Assembly (NCBI GenBank): GCA_963556255.1
Contig: OY744605.1
Span: 11,457,379 to 11,521,378, forward strand
Direction of reading: 5' to 3'
DNA length: 64,000 nt
Source of the DNA: Allolobophora icterica
Lineage: Eukaryota > Annelida > Clitellata > Crassiclitellata > Lumbricidae
Shown here one piece after another: positions 1 to 43,562 of the stretch. The position numbers and the translations under genes are program-made. The notes under the pieces were generated by a model that was not told the origin of the DNA, did not search any database, and saw only the letters and a program-made list of their open reading frames with translations. Position 1 is the stretch's first letter. Each line of letters starts with the position of its first letter.

Positions 1-375
1 ATTCCCGCCCTTAGGTAGGTGAGTTTTAGCGGATTTTCGGAGAAAGAAAATAGTTTGCTTGTCAAAAGTTACGAGGTTAGAAAAAGTTTTGGAAATCGGT
101 GACGTTCGAACTTCAAGTGTTATTATTTATTTATTATTTTAAATAATAAATAAATAAATAAATTATTCTTAAGTACGGGGTGTGATTGTGAGATCATGTA
201 ATGTTGGGTATTTGCGTTGTAGGCCTAGTTGTAGCCTGCTTCTCAAGTTGCGGTATTACTTAGGTGCAAACAATTTGAATTTAAGGTCCGAATTCTTCCG
301 GGTGCGACACACCAACTGAACTTTCTCTCTGCATTCCCACCCAAGGGCCTAGGCTCCCAAATGGTCGGCGCCTAT
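1..375 (-). mobile_element. hAT-type MITE, CATAGGCGC family, cut by window start
   Basis: Reverse-orientation copy of the repeat at 5380-5814. The shared order is the AT-rich ATTTATTTATT core, the GATCTCACAGTCACA-like block, the GGGTGCG stretch and the terminal GGCGCCTAT near 375. The other end lies at or beyond base 1. Confidence 0.65.
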
Positions 376-384
376 ATATGCTAG

Positions 385-620
385 GGTCCAAGTTCCAGTT
401 GCTGCCTTCAACCCACTTTTGTAGCCAAGACTGCGTCGTCATTACAGAGTTCAGTCAACAGGACATGGGTTAGGACATAGGGGCCTAGGTCCCTACGACC
501 GAGGCGCTTCACAGACGCACAGTATAAAGACTGGGAAGTCTTACTTTATAGCGATCATCGTGTTCACAATGGAGTAAACTTGCAGCTGTTGATTTTGTTT
601 GGAGGATATGGTAATTAGTT
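385..620 (+). repeat. dispersed repeat, also at 42388-42580
   Basis: Shared blocks with 42388-42580: GCCAAGACTG, CGTCATTACAGAGTTCA, AGGCGCTTCACAGACG-like, and GGAGTAAACTTG. No coding capacity seen; class unknown. Confidence 0.7.
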
Positions 621-1792
621 AGCGACTGAGTCCGGGTAGCATATATTATGATTTCGCTTAAAATCAATGACCTTATTGCTGACTTGTCTGAGCACTGCTT
701 GCCGACTGATGAACTTTCTGTGCTTAATAATAAGAGAGTTTTACATCATTTTGGTTAGCACGTGTAGCGAGTTCATCAGATTAATTAACTGTGATGCAGT
801 GCGTTTTATGAAAATACGATTCTCTGCCCATCGTTTGGTAGGATCGGAGCTGGCACTGGCAGTCACCTCAACCCTTTCCGTCTCCACTCCTTCAGAGGCG
901 TCCGTGGCAGGACCCGTGACTGGGGGATGAAACATGGGACACTTTTGTCTCGTGCTTGCTCGTGTTTGACTGGACCTGGTCCGTACGGTCGGTCAATAGT
1001 AGTGGACCTGCAGCTCTTCATTGGCATGCTCTTCGGCAGCGTGACAACTGGCGTAAACTTGTCCAAAATATTGGGAGGGGGTTAGTTATTCATTCTACAC
1101 TTGTTGCATTGGGTGTACAGAAGGGTCAGGTATCCCATCATGAGATGGATGGGAACCTCTATGCCAAATACATTTAAAAAAGCGAATCCGACAGAGGCGG
1201 CAATCTTGTTTGACAGGTGGGGGGACACTTTTGAACTTTCAAATTTTTTTTTGCGCTTTTCACCTTTTTTCTGCAACGGACAGGCACTTTGTAACGGCAC
1301 GTAGATATATTTGCATGAAATTGTATAATCACATGCAAACTAATTCAAATCTAAAGTTAATTTATTTTTATAAGTTAGTAACATAGTGCGAAACAATATA
1401 AACAGAATATAAGTAAACAAAACTCATTATATAATTTTTGTTAGTCCTTGGTGGCAACGTGTTGAATATGTCAGCTGCCTGGTCACGGTGGTCAAGTTTC
1501 CACTTGGCAATTATTTAACAAAAATAGCAATCAAAAAGTTTCTCAAAATTGGGGGGAACAGCTGTATACGGAGTCCCCCACTGTTACAGGTGGGGACTTG
1601 CCCCCTCAAGGATTTACAGGAGAAAGATTTTTCAAACAATCCCTAATAATTTAAATGGAAAAGCTTCATTGTTTCAAAAATTACAGCTTTTAAATATTCT
1701 ATTCCGTATTTTCAAAATTACGCAAAAAATGGACAGGCACCTGTAAGTTTCAATGTCAAATAACATCTCCTTTCATTGCACGTCGTAATTTC
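621..1792. other. no recognisable feature
   Basis: Unique-looking AT-rich sequence. Short open frames here have no family resemblance. A poly-T and purine-poor patch at 1240-1275 is the only compositional feature. Confidence 0.5.
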
Positions 1793-2655
1793 CAGTCTTG
1801 TTGTCCTCGAGACCAAGGTCTTGGTCTGGAGTGTACTCGAGTTCGTTTTTAAAAGTCTTGGTCTTGGTCTTGAGACCAAAAGTCTTGGTCTTGGTCTTGA
1901 GGTTCAAGGTCTTGGTCTTGAGGTTCAAAGTCTTGGTCTTGGTTTTTCAAGACCAAGACTTTGACAATGTGAACAGTCATTTAACAAAACGCAAGGATTT
2001 TAATAATTTATCCAATAAGTACTAACACAATTGCTTTAGTATTTAGACTTGTGAGTGAGGCTTTACTGTTGCTTTTGACATTTATTTTGACTTCCGGTTA
2101 TTTGCCATGGAATGATTTCAAAACAGACTCACAATTTGTACATTTACATCCGGTTCTTGAAAAGCTGCTCTGTGTGCCAGTGAATTCAGCATGTAGAACG
2201 TATTTTCACATGGCTGAATTTTTATGAGGCCCCACAGGTCACGTCTTGGTCAGAAAATTCTGAGCGAATTGGCTTTTATAAAATGCAACAGGCATTTGGA
2301 ATAACATTTCGCACGAAGGACTTTTGTAGCCTAAATACGAATTCGGAATTCTCTGCAGTCTGCATTTGGAGTTGTTTTGTTTGAATAAAATAAAAGATTC
2401 GTGTTTTAATTAAAATAGCGAGTAGTCCGACTTGATAATTTTTTTAGTAAGGAATAGAAATCTGGATATGGTTGTGATTTTTTGGGTATTGTTCTCGGTT
2501 TTGGTCTTGAGTTTCAAAGTCTTGGTCTTGGTCTTGAGGTTCAAAGTCTTGGTCTTGGTCTTGAGGTTCAAGGTCTTGGTCTTGGTCTTGAGGTTCAAGG
2601 TCTTGGTCTTGGTCTTGAGGTTCAAGGTCTTGGTCTTGGTCTTGAGGTTTTAGGT
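1793..2655 (+). mobile_element. hAT-type element with 27-bp GTCTTG arrays, copy A (3' truncated)
   Basis: It begins CAGTCTTGTTGTC like copies B and C. It then has an array of GTCTTG hexamers grouped in 27-bp units (TTCAAA plus three GTCTTG plus AGG) at 1815-1950, an about 500-bp unique core shared with copies B and C, and a second array at 2495-2650. The expected GACAACAAGACTG end is missing. Confidence 0.85.
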
Positions 2656-3190
2656 ATCTGCTGTCATGTATTACGGCGGTAAGGGAAGGGTATACACTTT
2701 TGTCCAGATATGAGACGTTCCGATCTCAGTCCGACCATCTAGATTATCTTTCCTCTCCGACTATGATTGAATTAAATTTCCATAAATTCATCCTCCAATC
2801 AAACAAATTTGGAGTTTGTTAAATTTTGAAAGCAGCAGCAAGGTGTAACAATGTTTGAGCACCATCGATAGAATATATTAATTAAAAATACTGTCTACTG
2901 CAGTGGAACAGAGGTAGGCCTATCACAGTGTTGCTGGTTTCGGTTCTCCAGCAAATATATCACAGCTAGGTTTCGCTGTCTACATCTATCACACTGAGAT
3001 TCGCTCTTTATTGTCATTATTATGTACGCAAGAAAGTACGTTACTTATAGGGACGCTGAATCTATGAACAGCTGCGGGCGAGTTGATGCACTGATGTAGG
3101 CCTACTGCAGAGGTCGTTGACTATATATATATTATGTCATAAATAATTAATAAGTTGTAAGCCCTATAGGGTCTTGACGGTAATGCCAGA
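2656..3190. other. no recognisable feature
   Basis: Non-coding sequence with several TAGGCCTA-type palindromes (for example around 2918 and 3100) and no open frame of note. Confidence 0.4.
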
Positions 3191-3199
3191 CGCGGACTA

Positions 3200-3490
3200 G
3201 GGGAAGGTCTAGTTAGCTACGTTGGCAAGAGTGTATGTTGCGTCCCATACTCATCTGTACAACTTGTGCAAGAGAGAATGCGGATCGCCTCCCAAAGGCG
3301 GCTTCGTTTAGAGATTTAAATCTCGGGCTAGCACGGTCCGTTCACGGGGACCTTAAATGGCGTGGCACCTATTTAAACGGGTAGCGGTGGTGAAGGATTT
3401 CATCCGATCAATTCATTAAAAAATTAGCAGAGTCGAGGCCTGGCAGTCGCTATAGGCCCTATATAAAAACGTGTAGGCCTACATTTACAT
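3200..3490 (+). repeat. dispersed repeat X, copy 1
   Basis: Shares with 9590-9835 the blocks GAGATTTAAATCTCGGGCTA, GGTGGTGAAGGAT and CCGATCAATT/GATCAATTTA, in the same order and orientation. Probably a SINE; no tRNA-like head was certain. Confidence 0.7.
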
Positions 3491-3502
3491 TTGTAGTGAA
3501 TT

Positions 3503-3580
3503 ATATAGCTGGTCTCTGTAACGCGGTTTTTGTGTGGCGCTCGGAAATTTTTCGGAGATCTACATTAGGTTACATGTGTC
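3503..3580 (+). repeat. SINE R fragment
   Basis: AGCTGGTCTC...TGTGTGGCGCT...GGAGATCTACATTA matches the 3' half of the copy at 24780-24950. Confidence 0.55.
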
Positions 3581-5099
3581 GGTCAAGTCGGATAGAGCCT
3601 GACATAATATCTCTCTTATTTCGAACCTCGGCTATATCGAACCCTGTTGACGATGGTCCCTTGAGGTTCGATATACCAGTTTTGCTGTATCGTGCCAACG
3701 GTGCCATTAGAAGTACAGTATAGCTTCCACGGATGGATCCCATGTTGAATGTAAGGGAGGCGCTCATTTCCTTCCCTTCACCTGTTGAGCTGGCAATGAA
3801 CGAATTACAAAGCTCTCGACATTGTGTCAGTTCATCAAAGGACTTGCCATTTACTTATCAGCTTACACCAGTAGTAGGCCTACCAAATTATGGTGACAGA
3901 AGCAAGTGTGTCCAAAAAACATCTGGGGTCATTACACAGAGTCGAACTCGCAACCATATGATCCATAACCTATCGTGATGGACCACTGTGTTGCGCCCCG
4001 AAGATACTCTAAATGCTATGGGCATCAGTTGATTTAAAGTGAAATCAAACTCGTAAGACACACAAATTATATATGTCCAAACCGTATGTAGCCAGACGCC
4101 TTTCAATTGCACTGTTCGATATCCGAAGTGCTCTAAGTTGATTAAGAATAAGTTCATCTGTAGGCAAGTAACACTTGGATAAAAGTCGCCACTAATGGGC
4201 TCTCGCGCACATGTAGAACCAACCAACAGAGTCTTAATAAAAGCTGCATGTAGTTTCAAATCGAGACAAATGAAGTCAACAGTGTCAATGCATGTACAGT
4301 TTGATGTATGTAATTGAAATGCAATTAAATCTGTAATTGTATCAGAAATAGGCAACATTAACTTCACTGAGCTCTAATTCTGGCAACAGGTAAAATAATG
4401 TCAAAGTTCTAACAGGCTTAATTAGACAGGTCTAACTTATAAATCTGCAGAAATCTTGATATAGACCATTAGGCCTACAATTAAATCTTTATTAATCAAC
4501 TTCCTGTTCACTTTCCATTCACATCAAAACAGATAGGGCCTACGGTGAACAATATTCAGCAAACCTAATCTTCACCAAATCAAATCTTCAGTTCAGATTT
4601 GGTAAAGGTTACAGACATTTAACAACAAACTTGCAGATCTAATCTTTGGGTGCACAAAACTGACAATTTTAGACTCGTTAGTCTTGATCACAATTCTCGT
4701 CATGGCTCTCTGCAGCCTGCAGATCTTCACTCAAAACTGAAAATACTTCTGTTTCACAAACCCTAACCTTATTCCTCCTCTTCTTACCTTTCTAAATTCT
4801 AAACATCGCCACCGTTGATATCTGCCTGCATGACTCTTGGATTTTGACCTGGAGCCGATTTCCACCTTCCCTGTCTATCGATTCGGTTTTAGCAAAGTAA
4901 CTGTATAAGCTGGTTCATGCGACAGCTTTTTAGGGCACTACAAATCTCGAGATCATGATTAAAAACCTCTTATCTCGAGGCAGTTATGAGAACAAAATAC
5001 CAGAAACAACAACAATCCTCTTTTGTACTTTGAGGCATTTATGATTACAAAACAGTAAATGACTGAAGGACGAAATGAGCCATTTTAACGAGATGCTCC
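3581..5099. other. ABCC1 3' flank / probable 3'UTR
   Basis: Bases from about 4480 to 5099 are probably the transporter 3'UTR (minus strand). No other gene is supported; open frames here lack family resemblance and conserved motifs. Confidence 0.45.
4488..4493 (-). promoter_or_regulatory. candidate polyadenylation signal of ABCC1
   Basis: AATAAA on the minus strand (TTTATT on plus) about 610 bases past the stop codon. Position is the only support; a closer variant signal could be used. Confidence 0.3.
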
Positions 5100-36122
<31,023 letters not shown>

Positions 36123-36699
36123 TGTTGGCTACAGTGGCGAATGTTCTCAGTGACGTAGCACTTATCTGAAGCAAATTATAGAACTCCTTGCTACAACAGA
36201 AGAATGCTGTGAAAGCCGGGGGTTCAAGAAGTGAACCCAAACACTTTCTTAGGCATAGCTAACACAAAGTACACAAGTTCAAATTTAAAGTCAAACAATT
36301 TCCTAGGCATTGCCAACACAAAGACAACAAAGTCCATAGCAACATAGCAGACCATAATAGACTACAGACTAACTTGTGATTCTCTGACTTTTGGAATCCG
36401 ACCTTGCCTCTCCAGGGGATAATGATTTGTTTTGTTAGGATTTTAGGTGACCGTTTATTGAAGCTTATAAGGGCACTATAACAATGGGGCTGTGGAAGTC
36501 ATTAAACAGACTATATTAGAACACCCATTGTAACAGCTCCTCTGACTTCTTCCTTCTCCCAGTAACCGAATTGATTGAACAGTGAACAGTGCTATGAATG
36601 CCAGGGGGTCAAGAAGTAAACCCAAACACTTTCTTGGGCATAGCTAACACAAGGTACACTTGACACAGCACTCATGAATAAGCTTACTTGACACAACAC

Positions 36700-36800
36700 T
36701 TATGAATAAGCTGACTCGACACAGCCCTCATGTATAAACTGGTGCCTTGCGCTTAGCTTTTACATAGTGTTTCAGATATCTTCCAGTTTATGATTCTGAC
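36700..36800 (+). repeat. SINE R copy upstream of ABCC1
   Basis: CATGTATAAACTGGTGCCTT, GCGCTTAGCTTTTACATAGT, and GTTTATGATTCTGAC tail. Confidence 0.65.
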
Positions 36801-39157
36801 TAATTTGATTTAATATGACATTAGGATATGTATTACATACACGACCCATGGCCCCATCTACGATTTAACATAAATATTTTAAAATTTTAATGTGGTCATT
36901 ACATCAGCACTAATACCTTATTAGGTTACTGCCGATCCTAAGTAGGTTTGAAAAGAATTTGAAAATGAAACCGTATATAACAAACCACCTAATACTGAAC
37001 TGTACACAATATGAAATACACCTTCGCAAAATAACCCAGAGTCGTAATAATACTTGCAACCATTGAAAACATTAATAAATATATATATTTAAACTGTATT
37101 ATATGTATTAGAAGATTATTGCCCATCGTTAAGATGGTTTAAAACAAATTTGAAAAGAAACCACGGATAGACATCTTCGCGTCACCAAAATGTGGGCTTC
37201 GTGATAAAGTGATTTCATTACATTTCTCTTCTATTATTATTATTAATATAAAACTACTAATAAACCAGTCATTCCTTACATTCTGAGCAATGGCTAAGCA
37301 GCAAAAGTTTATAAGAAAGCCGTGGGCTTGCTTGCCCCACACCCTCGAACTTCACCCCATTCCCCAATTTGGACCATCTCTAAATATATTACTACATACC
37401 ACTGGGGTGGCATCACTGCAAAGCATAATACCCTGTGGATCACATGAGGGAAAACTTGTATACAATTCAGTTCGTTTTTCGATACTGTGTATAAATGGCC
37501 TTTGGAAAATAACTTCCCCAGCAGCAAGCTGATGTATTTATCATATGAGAACAGCAACAGGACACATGAAGCTCAGATGACAATGGTCCTATACTGTACT
37601 TGGATCTACCTACATGTGGGTCAATATGTAGGACATACGAAGCCCATATGAATGCATATTGCCATATGCGTTCAAATGTCACACACTGGACCCGACCGCC
37701 ACACTACAAGTGAAACAAATGAAACCCATAGCAGACTGTTTCCATAAGCCTTCTTATGTCCTACACTGGACCCAACAGCAACACCAGAAGTATAGGACAT
37801 ATGAAGGCCATAGGGTCAGTAAGTAGGACATATGATGCAACATGTGGAAACATTGACATATGGGCTTCATTATTGCCTAAATTTGATGTTGCTGTTGTTG
37901 GAGTAAGCCATAAATCTAAAAGACAGTCTACAGTTTTGAAATTGTGTCAACAAAGCGCTCCTTCATAACCACCTACGCTACGTTTAAATTCTACGACTGT
38001 TAATGAGCCGTGCAACCATCCACACATAATCAGAACATGTCAAAGGATTGGGTTGCTCCAAAAGATATCAACATCTATAAACTAGTCAGCGTTTCAATGC
38101 TAGAAGTGCAGAGTGTATGTTCGTTTCAAGAAACTTTGTGTGACATCTTTAGAATGTCTCTCAAAAGCTTTTGATCTATACCTAATAATTATCATAATCA
38201 TAACTTGAAAATTTATAAAATTCCATACCTTTCCTTAGACCCTTACTTTTGCAAGTCATAAATTTATGCTTGAATTTGGCAAACCGTAATAAACCCTTAA
38301 ATACTTTTGCTTTAACACCAATATCAAAATAGAGCACCAGAAATGGCTCAGAACAGACACTGAGGGCAAAATCTGAAACTTTATCAAAAGAAAGTGGGAT
38401 TGGACATTATAAATTCTCGTTCACCCTGAGGAATTTAGATCACTGTTAGGCCTATCAGAACAAAAACATCTGTACGGACACTTTTCAGGCACAGACTGAG
38501 CAGCTGAATGGAAAGATTTTGGCAATAAAAGCTCATATATCGCTCACTTAACCTTTTAAATATTTATAGGCTAAGCGTAACTGTAAAATGGCGTACTATA
38601 TCAACAGGAAAATATTACACGACAAACGTGATCACCCACAAATCACAAATGTATACATACACAGTAAAACTTCCACACTTTCGGCAAGCATTTGTTCTCC
38701 ATTTCTACTCTACAGGATTTAAAGTTTAATTAGGTTTAGAAGTCTCAAAACAGAAGCAGCTTATTTAGATTTCTAACCTTGTTCGAATAAGTCAATTTGA
38801 GGAATCAGTCTTTCGCCAGCCGCGCGACCGATAGAGCATAGAAAACTTTTACGCACCGAGAACCATTTGCAAAACACAGGCTTCACAATTACCACTTCAG
38901 AGAACTTTTTAAACTTCTGCTTTAGGTTTGTAACATTTAACAGTCAAAGCATCTATATCGGCGCCGAAACATATGCTGTTACGATGCTGAGACTAAAGAT
39001 CACTTTCCTCGCATTCAGACCATAGATTATTCAGACGACCGACGGTCTCTCGCTCGCTAGCGTTCAGATGCGCCCCTCAAGGCTCCAGTACACATACGGC
39101 GTCATACGCACTTTCAAGGCTCCCAAACACTGCCTCATCGGCAAACGCAGGCGGATC
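36801..39157. other. ABCC1 upstream flank, no gene recognised
   Basis: AT-rich sequence. A CpG-containing patch at about 38815-39150 (GCCAGCCGCGCGACCG and the following TCTCGCTCGCTAGCG) is the best place for a promoter or a non-coding first exon. The region 37560-37870 repeats TATGTAGGACATA-like strings. Confidence 0.35.
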
Positions 39158-39160
39158 ATA

Positions 39161-39244
<84 letters not shown>
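39158..39244. repeat. (AAT)n microsatellite
   Basis: About 28 uninterrupted AAT units. Confidence 0.97.
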
Positions 39245-39245
<1 letters not shown>

Positions 39246-39637
39246 TTTATTCTTTAATTAAGCGCCTGCAAACGCACTGCGCTGTACATGTACATGTTAT
39301 GCGATAAATCTTAACTAGGCCTACTAACAGAACAGACAGCCTGCAGCAATACACGGCGCAATTTGCAGCCTACAAAGCATGTCCGCATGACTCGATCTCT
39401 GTACCTCTCGCACTCTACGCGAGATGTTATCCAGATGTTATCCAATGCGCTAACTCAATAGACTCATAGACTCGCGCACTATGTTTAGTAGGCCTAGCTA
39501 CTGCTATAATAACGAAGTATCCGCCTCTACTTATAAGGCATCAGTATTTCTAGTTGTTTACAATAACGGTTTCTGCAACATTCCATCTGATCTGGACCTG
39601 GAATCGAGCCTGACTTAGGCCTAGCCTAGCCTAGGCC

Positions 39638-42076
39638 CAGTCTTGTTGTCAAGACCTTAAACCTCAAGACCAAGACCAAGACCTTGAACCTCGAGACCAA
39701 GACCAAGACCAAGACCTTGAACCTCAAGACCAAGACCAAGACCAAGACCTTGAACCTCAAGACCAAGACCAAGACCAAGACCTTGAACCTCAAGACCAAG
39801 ACCGAGACCAAGACCCAAAAAATCACAGTCGTATCCAGACTTCTATTCCTTACTAAAAATTGTCCAGTCGGACTACTCGTTATTTTAATGAAAACACGAG
39901 TTTTTTCTTTTATTCAAGCAATACAACTCTAAATGGAGACTGCAGAGAATTCCGAATTCGTATTTACAAAAGTCCCTCATGCGAAATGTTACTCCAAATG
40001 CCTGTTGAATTTCATAAAAGAGTCATTTTCCGGTAAATGCATAAATTGACAATTCAGCTGTCCCCGGTCATTTTTCTAAGAAAACAATGCCTAGTCTGAT
40101 CATGCTAAGTGATTAGATTAAAACGTTATTGATCAGTCAACAATTTAAGACCTTTGAAAGTAATTCAGAGCAATAAAATAATTTATTGCAATTTATTTTG
40201 AATTTAAAATGTTCCACTCCGTTACCGTCCCTAGGCTATAGTACATATTGCTTTCGTCTACAATTTCAAAATGATTTGCATTAAACCAAAAAATGTGACT
40301 GTTTCTTTTATAATAAACATAATTGCATATTTCTAAATACAACTTAGAAACTTACAACTTCAGTATAATTTTTAAAAATATATTTTAACTTGTCCCCGGA
40401 AAATTATGTCCGCTCCGTTAAAATGTAAAAATTATCTCGTATCTCACAACCCTTCCAGTTCTTTGGTCCCGCAACTTGACACATCTCTTCTGTGAAGATC
40501 TATGTAAGTAAGTATGTCTTAATACAGGATCTGAATGCTAAGACAAATTTCTTACAAATTTTCATTTATTACGTACCTCATGTGTTTTTTCATAATACAT
40601 CCACTCCGTTACTGCATTTTTGCAATGATTATGAATAAATATAATTTAAATAATATTTTTAATATAACGTTTATAAGCTATATAATGAGTGTACCGACGA
40701 TTAATGTGGACGCATGAGAGATAATATGATATTTACCGTGCTGATACACAATTTGTCCACTCCGTTAACTGTCCACTCAGTTACCATAAATGTGACCCTT
40801 GAGGTACTAAAATTTATCCCACTGTCAGGATAAGTCGTCTACTTAAATTATCATTTCTAATACAACTTATATAACAATATATGACATTTTAAATAAATTT
40901 TTGCTTCGGCAGACTGTTTTTTTTAAGTTCACTTTTCACATTCTGTGCTCAATTCTCGACAAATGGTAACGGAGCGGAACTTTTCATGGTAATTTTTTTA
41001 TGTAATTTTGATGTTATGAGCAGATTTTTAAGACAACATCATAAATATTTTAATGTTTTTTTGTTCATTTGATCACTGGTAAATGATTAGCTGAAGTGAT
41101 TTTTATTTTGTTATTTGGCTAAAAAAAATACAGTCAACTTTACGTTGATTAGATTCCCTATTTTTCTTTCGGTAACGGAGTGGAACTTCTTAACAAAATT
41201 TAAAATGTGATGGAATTAAATAATCATTTGTATTGTAATTTCTTTAATATTTATTTTATAAACATTAATACTAAGAACATATTGGCATGTCAAACTACGC
41301 AGTAGGAAGCTGTCTACTATATATAAATAGCTCATATGTTTTGGTAACGGAGTAACGGAGTGGACAAACATTCCACTCCGTTTTTCGTAGGGCTATTTTC
41401 TTTCTGCTAAAAACTTCATAATTTTACATATTAGTGCAAAACCAAATATATATTAGTGAAATAGAAATATTCAAGATTTGCTTCAAACAAAAATCAATGT
41501 AATTTGCCCCAAAAAATTTTTTGCTTCTTCAATTAGTGAATGTGACATATTACCGGAAAATGACTCAAAAACCAATTTGCTCATAATTTTCTGACCAAGA
41601 CGTGACCTGTGGGGCATCATAAAAAATTCTGCCATGTGAAAAAAGACGGTCTACAAGTGCTGAAATCGCTAGCACACAAAGCAGCTTTTCAAGAACCGGA
41701 TGTAAATGTACAAATTAATCATGAGTCTGTTTTGAAATCATTCCATGGTAAATAACCGGAAGTCAAAATAATTGTCCAAAACAACAGTGAAGCCTCATTC
41801 ACACCGTGAAAATATTAAAGCAGTAACTGTATGAGTAATTATTGTTGGATAAATTTTTAAAATTCTTGCCGTTTGTTGAAATTAATGACTGTTCATATTG
41901 AGAAAAGTCTTGGTCTTGGTCTTGCAAAACCAAGACCAAGACTTTGAACCTCAAGACCAAGACCAAGACCAAGACCTTGAACCTCAAGACCAAGACCAAG
42001 ACCAAGACCAAGACTTTTAAAAACGAACTCGAGTGCACTCGAGACCAAGACCTTGGTCTCGAGGACAACAAGACTG
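39638..42076 (-). mobile_element. hAT-type element with 27-bp GTCTTG arrays, copy C (with nested insert)
   Basis: Ends CAGTCTTGTTGTC and GACAACAAGACTG are exact inverse complements. The flanks CCTAGGCC at 39630-39637 and 42077-42084 are identical 8-bp target duplications. Arrays lie at 39655-39815 and 41905-42015. Without the 1547-bp nested insert and its 4-bp duplication the element is about 888 bp, like copy B. Confidence 0.94.
40020..41566. mobile_element. nested 1547-bp element with iterated TCCACTCCGTTAC motifs
   Basis: Perfect 17-bp inverted ends (GAGTCATTTTCCGGTAA at 40020-40036, its complement at 41550-41566) flanked by AAAA on both sides. It interrupts copy C between ATAAAA and ACCAATT, as comparison with copy B shows. 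TCCACTCCGTTAC-like motifs occur at 40213, 40407, 40600, 40755 and 40772 forward, and at 40965, 41171, 41343 and 41350 inverted. One forward copy (41371) abuts the last inverted one. No transposase frame, so it is non-autonomous; superfamily not identified. Confidence 0.88.
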
Positions 42077-42387
42077 CCTAGGCCTACATACATAGCTAGG
42101 TGATCAGGCTCGGTTTTTGACTGCGTGCCCATGGTTCCCACAAATAAAGCTGTTTAGGGCAATTAAGACATTTAGAAATTACGATTACAATCGTACGTAG
42201 GTTTATTTTCGATACCTTCCAGCTCGGCAACCCTGCATGCATTGCCTAAGAACATTTGATGGGACCCATAGGCCCCTATATGGGCCTTGTGAGGGACCCA
42301 TGCTGGAATATGGGTCATATGTTCGAAAGTCTATGTTATGTTTATTTTCTCTATCGGCTATGGAGCAGGATGTAAGAACCAGTCTAG

Positions 42388-42580
42388 GGTCGAAGTTCCA
42401 GTTTCTTCAGCGCACTTTTGCAGCCAAGACTGAGTCGTCATTACAGAGTTCAATAAACAGGACATTAGGACGTCGTATAGGCCTACGGCCGAAGCGCTTC
42501 ACAGACGGTCAGTAAACATTGGGACCTAGATCGTTGCGTTCACATTGGAGTAAACTTGTAGCCATTGTTTCTTAGAGAAG
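42388..42580 (+). repeat. dispersed repeat, also at 385-620
   Basis: GTCTAGGGTCGAAGTTCCAG, GCCAAGACTGAGTCGTCATT, GAAGCGCTTCACAGACG and TTGGAGTAAACTTG in the order of the first copy. Confidence 0.7.
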
Positions 42581-43144
42581 ATGGTTTTTAATAAAGGCCA
42601 TTTGTGCTCGTCGATCCTTTCGCTATAACCTAGGCCAGGGGTGGGCAAACTTTTTGCACATGGGCCACATTAAACGCCCAAAAAAATTCGGAGGGCCGGA
42701 TAAATTTTTTTAAAACTTGTAATAACGACTAACATGAAAAGAAATTTACTTATTTATAATATAACAAATACACTTTGGCTGTTACTAATGAGATGTATGC
42801 GGCTGTGAACATGCATGCATTTAATTAGGCTAACAAGTTTCCCATACTCCGGAGTGATTGCACTGGCTGCAATTCACAGTTTGAGTTAAAGTTTAGATCA
42901 CTTAACTGAGACCATTCTTGGATTTGTTTATCTTCATAACTGAAAATCTTTGTTGACAGATGTAAGTCGATGCGAGTAAGACAAACATTTATAAAGCAAA
43001 AGTTTGTAGATTTGATAATTTTTTCTTCTTGAGGAAAGAAAAGAATCTTATCAGGTCTGATCCTTTGAGCTTTTCTTTGAGAACAATGTATCTTGTGCGT
43101 CGGTTAACTCCAGCTGAAGTTCCGTATGTGAGCTGACTGTCAAT

Positions 43145-43250
43145 GTCAAATGTAATCGTAATCGTAATCTCCAAACTTCTAAAGCGCCATTCGAAAGCCA
43201 AGCGCAGGACACCAGCCTATTCACGAGCGCTACGTCAGATCAGAGGGTTC
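43145..43250 (-). repeat. SINE R inside the hAT element
   Basis: Minus strand: GCGCTCGTGAATAGGCTGGTG, CCTGCGCTTGGCTTTCG, TTTAGAAGTTTGGAGATTAC, GATTACGATTAC. Confidence 0.75.
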
Positions 43251-43562
43251 CAGGGAGTAGTCCAAAAGAGGTCCAAGTCCGATTTCCAGAGTACCAGGTC
43301 AGGGCCTTTCCAGAGAGTGGTCCAAAAGAGGTCCAAGTCCAAATTCCAGGAGGCCAAACCAAATCAAAAGGGGGTTTCCAAAGAGTAGTCCAAAAGAGGT
43401 CCAAGTCCGATTTCCAGGGTACCAGATCAGGAGGTTTCCAGAGATTGGTCAAAAAGAGGTCCAAATCCAAATTCCAGGAGGCCAAACCAAATCAAAAGGG
43501 GGTTTCCAGAGAGTAGTCCAAAAGAGGTCCAAGTCCGATTTCCAGGGTACCAGATCAGGAGA
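43236..43562. repeat. alternating about 60-bp tandem array
   Basis: Units containing CAGAGAGTGGTCCAAAAGAGG then GTCCAAGTCC, alternating between a GATTTCCAGGGTACCAGATC type and an AAATTCCAGGAGGCCAAACC type, so the higher-order period is about 120 bp. It starts at the end of the SINE R copy. Confidence 0.88.

Noticed and set aside
3888..4367. 159-codon open frame on the minus strand
   Set aside because: No domain or motif, no splice context, and it lies in the ABCC1 3' flank; probably chance.
37560..37870. Coding exon suggested by repeated TATGTAGGACATA and CCCATA strings
   Set aside because: No sustained open frame or recognised family; the strings look like short dispersed repeats.
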